Source of the DNA: Myxococcus vastator
GTDB taxonomy: Bacteria > Myxococcota > Myxococcia > Myxococcales > Myxococcaceae
Reading direction: 5' to 3'
Assembly (NCBI RefSeq): GCF_010894475.1
Contig: NZ_JAAIYB010000003.1
Span: 1 to 56,621, forward strand
Length of the DNA stretch: 56,621 nucleotides
Below the pieces are notes generated by a model that was not told where the DNA came from, searched no databases, and was given only the letters and a program-made list of their open reading frames with translations. The translations under genes and the position numbers were made by a program. Position 1 is the first letter of the stretch. Every line of letters begins with the position of its first letter. Shown here piece by piece: positions 15,286 to 23,592 of this stretch.

Positions 15286-16128
15286 TCACGCTCCCGGCCG
15301 GGCTTCCAGCCGGCGCTGGCTCCAGCGATGGAGCAGGTTGACGGCCAGCAGCAGTGAGAACGACGCCCCCAGCATGACGATGGCGATGGCCGTCGCCCCC
15401 GCGTAGTCGTACTGCTCCAGCCGGGTGATGATGAGCAGCGGGACAATCTCCGTGCGCATCGGCATGTTGCCGGAGATGAAGACGACGGAGCCGTACTCCC
15501 CCAGCGCGCGGGCGAAGGCCAGCGTGAAGCCGCTGAGCAGCGCGGGGAAGAGCGCGGGCAAGAGGACGCGCCGGAAGACCGCCCACGGAGAGGCGCCCAG
15601 CGTGGCCGCGGCCTCCTCCACATCCACGTCGATGTCCTCCAGCACGGGCTGCACGGTGCGCACCACGAAGGGCAACCCGATGAACGTCAGCGCGACGGCC
15701 ACGCCCACGGACGTGTAGGCCACCTTGAGGCCCAGCGCTTCCAGGTACTGGCCGTACCAGCCCTGCGCGGAGAACAGCGTCGTGAGCGTGAGCCCGGCCA
15801 CGGCGGTGGGCAGCGCGAAGGGCAGGTCCACCAGGGACTCCAGCACGTCGCGGCCGGGGAAGCGGTAGCGCACCAGCACCCAGGCCACCAGCAGGCCGAA
15901 GACGACGTTGGCGAGCGCGGCGGCCAGCGAGGCCCCGAAGCTGAGCCGGTACGCGGCGAGCGCGCGCGGCGTCGTCACGATGCCCCAGAACTCCTCCCAG
16001 CTCAGGGAGAAGGTCCGCAGGAAGAGGCTGGAGAGCGGGATGAGGACGATGAGGCCCAGGTAGAACCAGCTGAAGCCCAGTGACAGACGGAACCCCGGGA
16101 GCACCCGGTGGCGAGCAGGACGGGACAT
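15286..16128 (-). CDS. cysT: sulfate ABC transporter permease CysT (CysU)
   Basis: A 280-residue permease with the CysT landmarks: SLGFSWFYLGLIVLIPLSSLF as first membrane segment, SFGASLAAALANVVFGLLVAW, DLPFALPTAVAGLTLTTLFS, the EAA loop EEAAATLGASPWAVFRRVLLP and GEYGSVVFISGNMP. Together with CysW it forms the inner-membrane pore for sulfate. It starts 12 bases after the sulfate-binding-protein stop, with GAGGA as ribosome-binding site. Gene order binding protein, cysT, cysW, cysA is canonical. Confidence 0.94.
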   Translation of the reverse strand: MSRPARHRVLPGFRLSLGFSWFYLGLIVLIPLSSLFLRTFSLSWEEFWGIVTTPRALAAYRLSFGASLAAALANVVFGLLVAWVLVRYRFPGRDVLESLVDLPFALPTAVAGLTLTTLFSAQGWYGQYLEALGLKVAYTSVGVAVALTFIGLPFVVRTVQPVLEDIDVDVEEAAATLGASPWAVFRRVLLPALFPALLSGFTLAFARALGEYGSVVFISGNMPMRTEIVPLLIITRLEQYDYAGATAIAIVMLGASFSLLLAVNLLHRWSQRRLEARPGA

Positions 16129-16140
16129 GGCGAGGAGTCC

Positions 16141-17187
16141 TCAGTCCGCGCGGGGCGCGTAGATACGGTCGAAGAGGCCGTCGTCGGCGAAGTGCGTCGC
16201 GTGCGCCCGCCGCCAGTCCCCCGTGACCTCCGCCAGCGTGAGGCGCTTCAGGCCGGGGAAGTCAGACGCATGCTTCGCGGCCACGGCCTCCGAGCGCGGC
16301 CGGAAGTGGTGCCGCGCGGCGATCTCCTGGCCCTCGTCCGAAGAGAGGAACGCCAGGTACGCCTCCGCCACGGCCCGGGTGCCCCTGCGGTCCACGTTGT
16401 GGTCCACCACGGCGACGGGCGGCTCGGCGAGGATGCTCACCGAGGGCATGACGACCTCGAACCGCGCCTGCCCCAGCTCATGCGTGAGGAGGAAGGCCTC
16501 GTTCTCCCACGCGAGGAGCACGTCCCCCAGGCCCCGCTCGGCGAAGGTGGTGGTGGCGCCCCTCGCGCCCGAGTCGAGCACCGGCACGTTGCGGAACAGC
16601 TTCTCCATGTACGCCTGGGCCCGGGCCTCGCTGCCGCCCTCGCGCATCAGCGCCTGTCCCCACGCGGCCAGGTAGTTCCACCGCGCGCCGCCCGACGTCT
16701 TCGGGTTCGGCGTGATGACGGTGACGTCCTCGCGCACCAGGTCGTCCCAGTCGCGGATGGCCTTGGGATTGCCCTGGCGCACCACGAAGACGATGGTGGA
16801 CGTGTACGGCGCGCTGTTGTGCGGCAGCCGCGCCTGCCAGTCCGCCGGAAGCAGCCGCGCCTTCTCGTGCAGCATGTCCACGTCGTGCGCGAGCGCCAGC
16901 GTCACCACGTCCGCCCGCAGCCCTTCGATGACGGACCGGGCCTGCTTGCCGGAGCCCCCATGTGACTGCTGGATGGACACCTGCTGGCCACGCGTGGCCG
17001 CCCAGTGCTTCGCGAAGGCGGCGTTGAGGTCCTCGTAGAGCTCCCGCGTGGGGTCATAGGAGACGTTGAGCAACGTCACCGTCCCGTCGGATGGCGCGTC
17101 ACCAGCGGAGCGCGAACAGCCCGCCACCGACAGCAGCAGGGCCAACGGCATCCAGTTCCTGGCACGCAACAGCGCGTGACGTTCCAT
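16141..17187 (-). CDS. sbp: periplasmic sulfate-binding protein (Sbp/CysP type)
   Basis: A 348-residue solute-binding protein with an N-terminal export signal whose end, LLLSVAGC, looks like a lipobox. Family motifs are [17 protein letters not shown] near the mature N-terminus, [18 protein letters not shown], and the ligand-loop [17 protein letters not shown]. It captures sulfate or thiosulfate for CysTWA. I choose the ATG at 17187, with GAGG about seven bases ahead, over the longer frame from 17217. The 5' leader carries a cysteine-rich peptide gene and an intrinsic terminator, so expression is probably set by attenuation according to cysteine supply. Confidence 0.93.
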   Translation of the reverse strand: MERHALLRARNWMPLALLLSVAGCSRSAGDAPSDGTVTLLNVSYDPTRELYEDLNAAFAKHWAATRGQQVSIQQSHGGSGKQARSVIEGLRADVVTLALAHDVDMLHEKARLLPADWQARLPHNSAPYTSTIVFVVRQGNPKAIRDWDDLVREDVTVITPNPKTSGGARWNYLAAWGQALMREGGSEARAQAYMEKLFRNVPVLDSGARGATTTFAERGLGDVLLAWENEAFLLTHELGQARFEVVMPSVSILAEPPVAVVDHNVDRRGTRAVAEAYLAFLSSDEGQEIAARHHFRPRSEAVAAKHASDFPGLKRLTLAEVTGDWRRAHATHFADDGLFDRIYAPRAD

Positions 17188-17228
17188 GCGGGACCTCGGG
17201 GTGAAGCAAGGGGCCACGCGAGAAAGTC

Positions 17229-17260
17229 AAAAGCCCACTCCCTCGCGGGCAGTGGGCTTT
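17229..17260 (-). terminator. leader terminator (attenuator) of the sulfate operon
   Basis: On the minus strand AAAGCCCACT (17260-17251) pairs perfectly with AGTGGGCTTT (17239-17230), loop of 11 bases, and the stem ends in a TTTT run (17232-17229). It lies between the cysteine leader peptide and sbp. The 5' arm, GCCCACTGC (17257-17249), can instead pair with GCGGTGGGC (17313-17305) inside the leader peptide gene, nine pairs with one G-U, which would act as antiterminator. Confidence 0.75.
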
Positions 17261-17283
17261 CCGAAACAACTCAGCCAGGGCAC

Positions 17284-17358
17284 TCAGGCCACTGGCGGAC
17301 GGACGCCCACCGCGGATGCCGGACAGCAGCAACACGTCTGGTGGGTCGAGCGCGTCAT
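17284..17358 (-). CDS. 24-residue leader peptide with four Cys codons in a row
   Basis: The peptide reads MTRSTHQTCCCCPASAVGVR plus PPVA, then TGA. Codons 9-12 (17334-17323) are TGT TGC TGC TGT. GGAG lies four bases before the ATG, so translation is likely. It stands 96 bases before sbp in the same direction, with an intrinsic terminator between. By analogy with amino-acid attenuators, ribosome stalling at Cys codons when charged tRNA-Cys is scarce would free the antiterminator and let the sulfate transporter be made. CCCAC at 17345-17341 just before the Cys codons can pair with GTGGG (17310-17306), giving the protector stem of a classical design. Seen directly: peptide, site and repeats; the mechanism is inferred. 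Confidence 0.8.
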   Translation of the reverse strand: MTRSTHQTCCCCPASAVGVRPPVA

Positions 17359-17412
17359 CAGTCTCCACACGATGCCGTGGTGCCCGCGGCGCTGTCAACG
17401 CGACCGGCCGAA

Positions 17413-17442
17413 ATCTCCAGGGACTCCAATAAATACTAGAAT
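17413..17442 (+). promoter_or_regulatory. possible promoter of the LamG-protein gene
   Basis: TAGAAT (17437-17442), five of six bases of the -10 consensus, lies in a short AT-rich island. The -35 position (TCTCCA, 17414-17419) matches only three bases. The same island must hold the promoter of the divergent sulfate operon. Confidence 0.4.
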
Positions 17443-17478
17443 ACCAGGAACTCCCCTCTCCTTTCCCCCAGGAGCCCC

Positions 17479-20073
17479 ATGCCCCCTCGAACTCGCCCCG
17501 CGCTCGCGCTGCTCGCGGCGCCGCTGCTGACACTCCCCCTGCTGTCCGCCACCGAGGCCACGGCGGCGGCGCGGCCGTCGCTGGTGAACACGCGCATCAC
17601 CCACGTCTACGGCGCCAATGGCCATGCCTCCACCGTGGACGGGCGCATCTTCATTGGCAACGTGCGGGAGGACCATGCCAATGAACAGACGACCTGGCAG
17701 GCGCGGGTGTTCCGCCCCGAAGCGCTCACCTATGACAGCGAGGGCAAGCCCCAGTTCGCGAACACCTTCTCCCCGGGACGCAGCACCTTCGTCCGCAATG
17801 GAGAGAATGCCCTGACCTTCTGTTTCCCCAACCCGGCGGCGCCGTACACGCTGTCCGGCGGCGTGGCCGTGTACACGCCGTTCGTCTTCGATTCGCGGAT
17901 GTACAACGGGGCCAACGTCTTCCGGCGGCGGCCCATCGACGTGCGCGTCTCGCAGCCCTTCACGGCGCAGGCGGACATCGCGTCGTTCACCACCGGCAAC
18001 CTGGAGCCGCTCACCACCGTCAGCGGCGCGAGCATCCGAGGCATCGAGCCGTCGATGACGTCCGACGGCCGGCTCTTCATCTACCAGGGCGGCCCGCAGA
18101 ACAACGGCACCATCGACTACCTCATGTATTCGTACAACCCGACGCCGTGCGCGGCCTCGGGTTGGAGCGACCCGCGCCCGCTGTCGATGCTGTTCAATGA
18201 CCCGAACCCGGGCCTCAAGCGCTACCCCCTGGCGTGGCAGCCGCTGAAGGCCGCCACCGGTGAGGCCTTCGGCACCACCACCACCGCGAGCACGCTCATC
18301 CGCGGCGCCTACGCGTGGGTGGACCACGAGGGCCGCAACGTCCTCTTCACGGCGGTGCGCTACACGGACGGCGCGCGACGCGAAGCCGTCAGCCTGATTG
18401 GCGCGGACACGCACTTCACCGCGTACCACATCGACGGCGCCATCAACACGGACCGCAGTGACCTGGCGCACCTCTTCTACTCCAGCCCCATGTGGAACCT
18501 GGAGCAGGAGCGCCACCCGGCGCAGAACTTCCCCGTGGGCTCCAGCAACGAGGACCACTACCTGCCCGCAACCAAGACGCACGACGTCTTTCCCCTCTTC
18601 GGCAGCAACACCCAGGACTACAACGAGGTCGACGTCGGCGACTTGAGCAGTCCCTTCCAGGTGCTGTTCCTGCCCATGAATGAGCTGATCACCCGGGGAG
18701 GCGAATACGACCTGACGAGGACGCCGGACCTGTCGGGCCGCTTCTTCACGGGCACCCTCACCGACACCGCGCGCATCTCCCCCGACAACGCGACGACCCA
18801 GCCGCCCTCCGGTTCACTCTGGGAGCCCCACGGCAAGGGCAAAGCGCTGGTGCTCCCGGGGGGCGGCGCGCTCACGGTGAACCTCACGGACACGAGCGGC
18901 GCCCTTCCCGGCGTGGGCGGCTTCGTGCGCGGCTTCTCGGTGCAGCTCGCCGTGCGCCCCGACGCGGCCATCAACCAGGGCTGCACCGGCAATCCCTACC
19001 GCTACCTCCTGCAGAAGCCCGGCGGGCTGGACCTCATCTACGAGTCCGACCACACCGTCCAGGCCTCGTTCGTCATCAACGGCCAGCGCGTGCGCCTGGG
19101 CCGCAGCCCCGCGCTCCCTCGCGGCGTCTGGACGCACCTGGCCTATACGTGGGACGGCGTCACGGGCGCCTTCCACGAATACATCAACGGCGTGTCCACC
19201 GAGCGCGCGCTCCCCGTCGCCGCGGGCACCTTGCGACTGGGCACCGGCACGCTGTCCGTGGGCGCGGGCGTCGCGCTGGACACGCAGACCTGCCCCGCCA
19301 ACGGCGAGGGCTCCTTCCGAGGCGCCATCGACGAGGTCCGGCTGTTCAGCAACGCGCGCTCGAACCGGACCGTCTGCATGTCCTCGCACGGCGCCGATTG
19401 CAAGGAGGCCGCCATCCAGGGAGACCCCACGGAGGGACAGTTCGGCATGAGCCAGCAGCACCCGGACTGCGACAGCCAGAGCGCCCTGGGCTCCACGGCG
19501 TGCACCGTGTCCATGCACCGCGTCTGCGCCCAGCGTGGGGCCAGCCACGCGCTCGACAACAGCCGGAACATCCTGGAGACGATTCAGCAGCTCGTCGGCA
19601 ACCGTCCGCCCATCTCCCTCATGGGCGTGCCCGCCAGCGCGGATGCCACCACGGTGAACGTGGCGTGCGGCCCCATCCAGCACCAGGGCCTGGCCGTCAC
19701 CTTCGAGGAGCTCGCGCGCAAGCACGACGGCTGCGCGGATGACCGGGCCGCGCAGTCCACGGCGTGCAGCGCGGCCTCCAGGCGTTGGTGCAGCGACCGG
19801 GGCTGGACGTCGGGCCAGTTCTTCGAGCTCACCACGCGGCCCTGGGTGGCCTGCTTCAACTCGGGCCTCATCCAGAACGTCCCCCGGGAGCAGCTGGGGC
19901 CCGCCGCCACGGCGGGCAACCTGACCTCCGCCGCGGCCCGGCTGGAGTTCAGCGCCTGGTGCCAGCAGCGCGGCTATGGCGCGGGCATCGTCCAGGAGCT
20001 GCCTTCGAGCACGACGGCGGAGGTGCACTGCTTCCACCCCGCCGCGACGGTGCCCTGGCGCTTCAACCCCTGA
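17479..20073 (+). CDS. large secreted LamG-domain protein with three Cys-rich repeats
   Basis: An 864-residue exported protein: signal peptide up to about residue 31, an N-terminal region of about 400 residues without a family I recognise (strand-rich, with motifs such as GSNTQDYNEVDVGD), a concanavalin-like LamG domain near residues 450-635 (WTHLAYTWDGVTGAFHEYI and GAIDEVRLFSNARSN), then three repeats of about 80 residues. Repeats 1 and 2 share a pattern C-D-x(n)-STAC-x(5)-R-x-C-x2-RG (starting near residues 661 and 750); repeat 3 has AWCQQRGYGAG. Each repeat ends in a short cysteine-bearing strand. AGGAG lies five bases before the ATG. The role is probably surface or matrix binding; no catalytic motif was recognised. 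It diverges from the sulfate operon. Confidence 0.82.
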   Translation: MPPRTRPALALLAAPLLTLPLLSATEATAAARPSLVNTRITHVYGANGHASTVDGRIFIGNVREDHANEQTTWQARVFRPEALTYDSEGKPQFANTFSPGRSTFVRNGENALTFCFPNPAAPYTLSGGVAVYTPFVFDSRMYNGANVFRRRPIDVRVSQPFTAQADIASFTTGNLEPLTTVSGASIRGIEPSMTSDGRLFIYQGGPQNNGTIDYLMYSYNPTPCAASGWSDPRPLSMLFNDPNPGLKRYPLAWQPLKAATGEAFGTTTTASTLIRGAYAWVDHEGRNVLFTAVRYTDGARREAVSLIGADTHFTAYHIDGAINTDRSDLAHLFYSSPMWNLEQERHPAQNFPVGSSNEDHYLPATKTHDVFPLFGSNTQDYNEVDVGDLSSPFQVLFLPMNELITRGGEYDLTRTPDLSGRFFTGTLTDTARISPDNATTQPPSGSLWEPHGKGKALVLPGGGALTVNLTDTSGALPGVGGFVRGFSVQLAVRPDAAINQGCTGNPYRYLLQKPGGLDLIYESDHTVQASFVINGQRVRLGRSPALPRGVWTHLAYTWDGVTGAFHEYINGVSTERALPVAAGTLRLGTGTLSVGAGVALDTQTCPANGEGSFRGAIDEVRLFSNARSNRTVCMSSHGADCKEAAIQGDPTEGQFGMSQQHPDCDSQSALGSTACTVSMHRVCAQRGASHALDNSRNILETIQQLVGNRPPISLMGVPASADATTVNVACGPIQHQGLAVTFEELARKHDGCADDRAAQSTACSAASRRWCSDRGWTSGQFFELTTRPWVACFNSGLIQNVPREQLGPAATAGNLTSAAARLEFSAWCQQRGYGAGIVQELPSSTTAEVHCFHPAATVPWRFNP

Positions 20074-20094
20074 CAACTCCGACGGACTGTCAGC

Positions 20095-20121
20095 CCGGAC
20101 CCGCGTCGTGAGCGGGTCCGG
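20095..20121 (+). terminator. hairpin after the LamG-protein gene
   Basis: CCGGACCCGC (20095-20104) and GCGGGTCCGG (20112-20121) form a perfect 10-bp stem with a seven-base loop, 21 bases after the stop. No U-tract, but it ends just before the AAA+ operon and is the best boundary between the two units. Confidence 0.55.
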
Positions 20122-20138
20122 TCAGCTCCCGAGGGCTC

Positions 20139-23100
20139 ATGCCGTCACGCACGGCACTGTTTCCACCCGAGCCCTCACCCATGAACTTCCGTTTTCAATG
20201 CTGGTTGCAGCGGCACGTCAGCGGCCGGGTGACGCTCACGCCGCTGGCGCTGCGCCGGCTCGCGGTGCACGCGGACTCGCTGGAAGCCGCCACCGAGGAG
20301 CTGACGCTCGCGCTGGACGACCAGCTCTCCCGCGTCCACCCGCGCCGCGTGCCGGAGTTCATCACCCCCACCGGGGGGACGCTTCAAACGGTGGAGCTGC
20401 CCGCGATTCCCGTCTGGGGCGCCGAGGAGAATCACTTCGCGCCGCTGACGCTGTCCGCCGTGGTGGCCCCCACGCTCAATGCCTTCCTGGGCCTCCACGC
20501 GCCACGCCTCGACAGCCACCACTGGTTCCAGGGAGAGGCCCTTCCCCCTGAAGCCCAGGAGCTGTTGGGGGACCGCTTGGAGGGAATGTCCGACGCGGAG
20601 CGCCTCGCCCTGCGCCCGGATGGCGCGGAGTCCCTGCTGGAAATCGAAGTGCGGGCCAGCCCCGTGGCCCTGTCGGACCTCACGCCTCGCGAGCTGCACC
20701 GGGACCTCCGTCCACCGCCGCGCCCCCCGGACGCGCCCGCCGACCCGGAGGGCGACGCGCGAGAGGACGACGAGGACGAAGACGCGGAGGCGCTGGACCT
20801 GGACAGCTGGGAGCCACGTCGCCACACCGCGCATCGGGCCCCGGGTGAGCCATCCGCGAAGCCGCCGCCCACGCCCACCCTGGACAGCGTCGGCGTGGCC
20901 TGGCACCGGCTGGCGCAGGAAGGGCAGCTCGACGCGGCCTACGAGCAGGATGCGCTGGTCGCCCTGCTCCGGACCCGGCTCGCGGCCAAGGACGCCGAAC
21001 CCGTGGTCCTGGTGGGGCCTTCGGGCGTGGGCAAGACGTCGGTGCTCCACGCGCTCGCCCAGTCGCTGCGCGCGCCCACCGCCACCGACGCCGAGCGCGC
21101 CCGCCCGTTCTACTTCCTCGACGGGAGCCGGCTCATCGCGGGCGAGGGCTTCTTCGGAGACTGGCAGCAGCAGGTGCTGCGCGCCTTCCGTGAGGCCACC
21201 GAGGCCCGGGCCCTGCTGTCCCTGGGCCATGCCGCGGAGCTCCTCGACGCGGGCAAGAGCGCCCACAGCGACCAGAACGTGGCCCAGCTGCTGCTCCCGC
21301 TCCTGGCGGCGCGTGATGTCGCCGTCGTGGCGGAGGCCACGGAGGAGACCTGGGCCCAGGTGGAGCAGCGCAACACCAGCTTCGCCCGGCTCTTCTCGGT
21401 GGTGCGAGTCGCGGAGCCCACGGCCGACGCGCTTGGCCGCATCATCGCCAGGGTGGCGGAGGACGACGCGGCGGCCACCACGATGCAGGTGCACCCCGAC
21501 GCGCTCGACGAGGCGCGCTTCCTGTGCCGCCGCTTCCTGCCCTACGGCGCCCAGGTGGGCAACACCGTGGCCTTCGTCCGCCGGCTGCTGGCGTCGTGTG
21601 CCCAGGCGTCGCGCATCGCCGTCACCCGGCTGGAGGCCATTCGCCAGTTCGCCTCGGAGTCCGGCATCCCCGAGCACCTGCTCCGGGACGACCAGCCGCT
21701 GGAGTCCGCCCACGTGCGCGACTTCCTGGCCTCGCGGGTGATGGGCCAGGACGCCGCCGTGGAGCGCGCGGCCTCGGTGGTCTCCGTCCTCAAGGCCGGC
21801 ATGTCCGACACGCGGCGCCCGCTGGGGGTGCTGCTCTTCGTGGGCCCCACGGGCGTGGGCAAGACGGAGCTGTCCAAGGCGCTGGCGGAGCTGCTCTTCG
21901 GTGCGAAGGAGCGCATGGTCCGCCTGGACATGGGTGAGTACGCCGGTCCGGACGCCCTGCTGCGGTTGATGGGGGACGGAGAGACGCCGGGCTACCTCAC
22001 CTCGGAGGTGCGCCGGCAGCCCTTCTGCGTGGTGCTGCTGGACGAGGTGGAGAAGGCCCACCCCGCCGTTCACGATGCGCTGCTGGGCGTCCTGGGCGAA
22101 GGCCGCCTCACCGATGCCTCCGGGCGCTTCACGGACTTCCGCAACGCCCTCATCATCCTCACCAGCAACCTGGGCGCGGACACCCTGCGCGCCCGCGTGG
22201 GCTTCGATGCGGCGGGCGGCGCTCCTGACCTGACCTCCCTGCGCGCGCACTACGTCTCCGAGGCGCAGCGCTTCTTCCGGCCGGAGATGTTCAACCGCCT
22301 GGACGACGTGGTCGTCTTCTCGCCGCTGTCCGCTCCGCTGCTGCGCCGGCTGGTGGTCCGCGAGCTCGAGGCCGTGTGCCGCCGTCCAGGCCTGTCGCTC
22401 CACGATGCCCTGCTGGAGGTCACCCCCGCCGCCCAGGACTGGCTGGCCCTGCGCGGCTTCGACGCGCGGTATGGCGCCCGCCCCTTGAAGCGCGCGCTGG
22501 AGCGCGAGCTGGTGGTCCCCGTGGCGGACTGGCTCGCGGCGCATCCCCGCATGGGGCCGGCGAGCCTCACGGTGGACGCGGGAGCCACGGGGCTCGAATT
22601 GCGCGCCGAGCCCCTGGACGCCGCCGCCGAGGGCGGGGGACGGGAGGCCATCGAGCGGATCCTCGAGGAAGCCGCCACCGTGCGCGCGGAGGTCCAGCGC
22701 TGGAGCCGCTGCGCGCCCATGAACTCCCTGCGCCGAGTCCTGGCCGTCTTCGACAAGGTCTCCCGGCACACCGCGTACTGGGAGGAGCGGGCCCTGGCCG
22801 AAGAGAACTCACGCAAGTCGTCGGAGGCGCGAGCGCTGGAACAGGCGCTTCGGGCGTGCGCCCAGCAGGCGGAGACCATCGAGGACCTGCTCTTCGAGGC
22901 CCACCTGTCCCGGGCCGTGGAGCAGGTGGAGTCCCTGGGCCGCGAGGTGCACCAGGTGAAGGCGGCCTTCGCGCGCCTCCGGCAGCGCATCTACGCCTCG
23001 CTCTTTCCCCCGTCCCATGGCGCGACCCTCCTCCTGGTGCCAGGACGCGGCGCGTGGAGACAGGCGCGCATGCTCGCCGCGGCCTATGAGGGGTGGGCCC

Positions 23101-23588
23101 AGAAGGCCTCCCTGGCGAAGTGGCGAGGCCTGCTCACCGTCCCCGAACGCAAGCCCGGCGAGAAGGCGACTCGCGCCCCTCCGCCGCCCCAATGGCGGAA
23201 GGTCGACGATGATGACTTCGACAAGCGCGTCGTGCAGCCGGTCGCCTATGCGCTGCAAGTCAAGGGCGGCCCCCACGCCCTGCTGCTCGCGGGCGAGCAC
23301 GGTCTGCATCGCTTCATCGAAGGCAGTCAGATTTCGATGGTGCATGCGTTCTTCGAGCCGCGGGCCCTCTCGCTGTTCGACCTCTCCTCCCAGGAGGCGC
23401 TGCAGAAGCGACTGCCGAAGAACGCGGTCCGTCAGGTGCGCCTGTCGGGCAGCGGCTCCGGCCAGGGGGCGCTGACCGACCTGCGCACCGGGGTGCAGCA
23501 GCGCTTCGGTCCGGAGGGAGTTGATTTGGAGCCCCTGCTGAACCCCTGGATGCAGTGGCACGTCTTCAATAGCCGGGACGAGGACTGA
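20139..23588 (+). CDS. divergent double-AAA+ Clp-like ATPase with release-factor-like C-terminus (protein 1 of 3)
   Basis: A protein of 1149 residues (1135 if the ATG at 20181 is used). Order: an unrecognised N-domain (1-190), an acidic linker (DEDEDAEALDLD), AAA+ module 1 with Walker A GPSGVGKTS near 292 and pore loop AGEGFFGDW. Module 1's Walker B is degenerate, ALLSLGHAA instead of DE. AAA+ module 2 has Walker [10 protein letters not shown] near 566, Walker B VVLLDEVEKAH near 630 and the Clp C-terminal motif YGARPLKRALE near 777. A coiled-coil (about 830-950) precedes a region with LLLVPGRGAWRQARMLAAAY and GEHGLHRFIEG, close to the PCRF domain of release factors, then SGSGSGQ and DLRTGV. 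No ClpB N-domain or middle coiled-coil. GAGG lies four bases before ATG 20139, but alignment with its two neighbours favours 20181. Confidence 0.85.
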   Translation: MPSRTALFPPEPSPMNFRFQCWLQRHVSGRVTLTPLALRRLAVHADSLEAATEELTLALDDQLSRVHPRRVPEFITPTGGTLQTVELPAIPVWGAEENHFAPLTLSAVVAPTLNAFLGLHAPRLDSHHWFQGEALPPEAQELLGDRLEGMSDAERLALRPDGAESLLEIEVRASPVALSDLTPRELHRDLRPPPRPPDAPADPEGDAREDDEDEDAEALDLDSWEPRRHTAHRAPGEPSAKPPPTPTLDSVGVAWHRLAQEGQLDAAYEQDALVALLRTRLAAKDAEPVVLVGPSGVGKTSVLHALAQSLRAPTATDAERARPFYFLDGSRLIAGEGFFGDWQQQVLRAFREATEARALLSLGHAAELLDAGKSAHSDQNVAQLLLPLLAARDVAVVAEATEETWAQVEQRNTSFARLFSVVRVAEPTADALGRIIARVAEDDAAATTMQVHPDALDEARFLCRRFLPYGAQVGNTVAFVRRLLASCAQASRIAVTRLEAIRQFASESGIPEHLLRDDQPLESAHVRDFLASRVMGQDAAVERAASVVSVLKAGMSDTRRPLGVLLFVGPTGVGKTELSKALAELLFGAKERMVRLDMGEYAGPDALLRLMGDGETPGYLTSEVRRQPFCVVLLDEVEKAHPAVHDALLGVLGEGRLTDASGRFTDFRNALIILTSNLGADTLRARVGFDAAGGAPDLTSLRAHYVSEAQRFFRPEMFNRLDDVVVFSPLSAPLLRRLVVRELEAVCRRPGLSLHDALLEVTPAAQDWLALRGFDARYGARPLKRALERELVVPVADWLAAHPRMGPASLTVDAGATGLELRAEPLDAAAEGGGREAIERILEEAATVRAEVQRWSRCAPMNSLRRVLAVFDKVSRHTAYWEERALAEENSRKSSEARALEQALRACAQQAETIEDLLFEAHLSRAVEQVESLGREVHQVKAAFARLRQRIYASLFPPSHGATLLLVPGRGAWRQARMLAAAYEGWAQKASLAKWRGLLTVPERKPGEKATRAPPPPQWRKVDDDDFDKRVVQPVAYALQVKGGPHALLLAGEHGLHRFIEGSQISMVHAFFEPRALSLFDLSSQEALQKRLPKNAVRQVRLSGSGSGQGALTDLRTGVQQRFGPEGVDLEPLLNPWMQWHVFNSRDED

Positions 23589-23592
23589 CGAC

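Noticed and set aside
17188-17360. A SAM riboswitch ahead of the sulfate-binding protein.
   Set aside because: None of the conserved SAM-I or SAM-II core segments are visible on the minus strand, and the Cys-run peptide explains the terminator better.
17370-17398. A perfect -35 hexamer TTGACA at 17398-17393 (minus) as the promoter of the cysteine leader.
   Set aside because: The matching -10 positions (GCATCG or CATCGT) are weak and would start transcription so close to the peptide ATG that its ribosome-binding site would be lost. I leave the promoter undefined.
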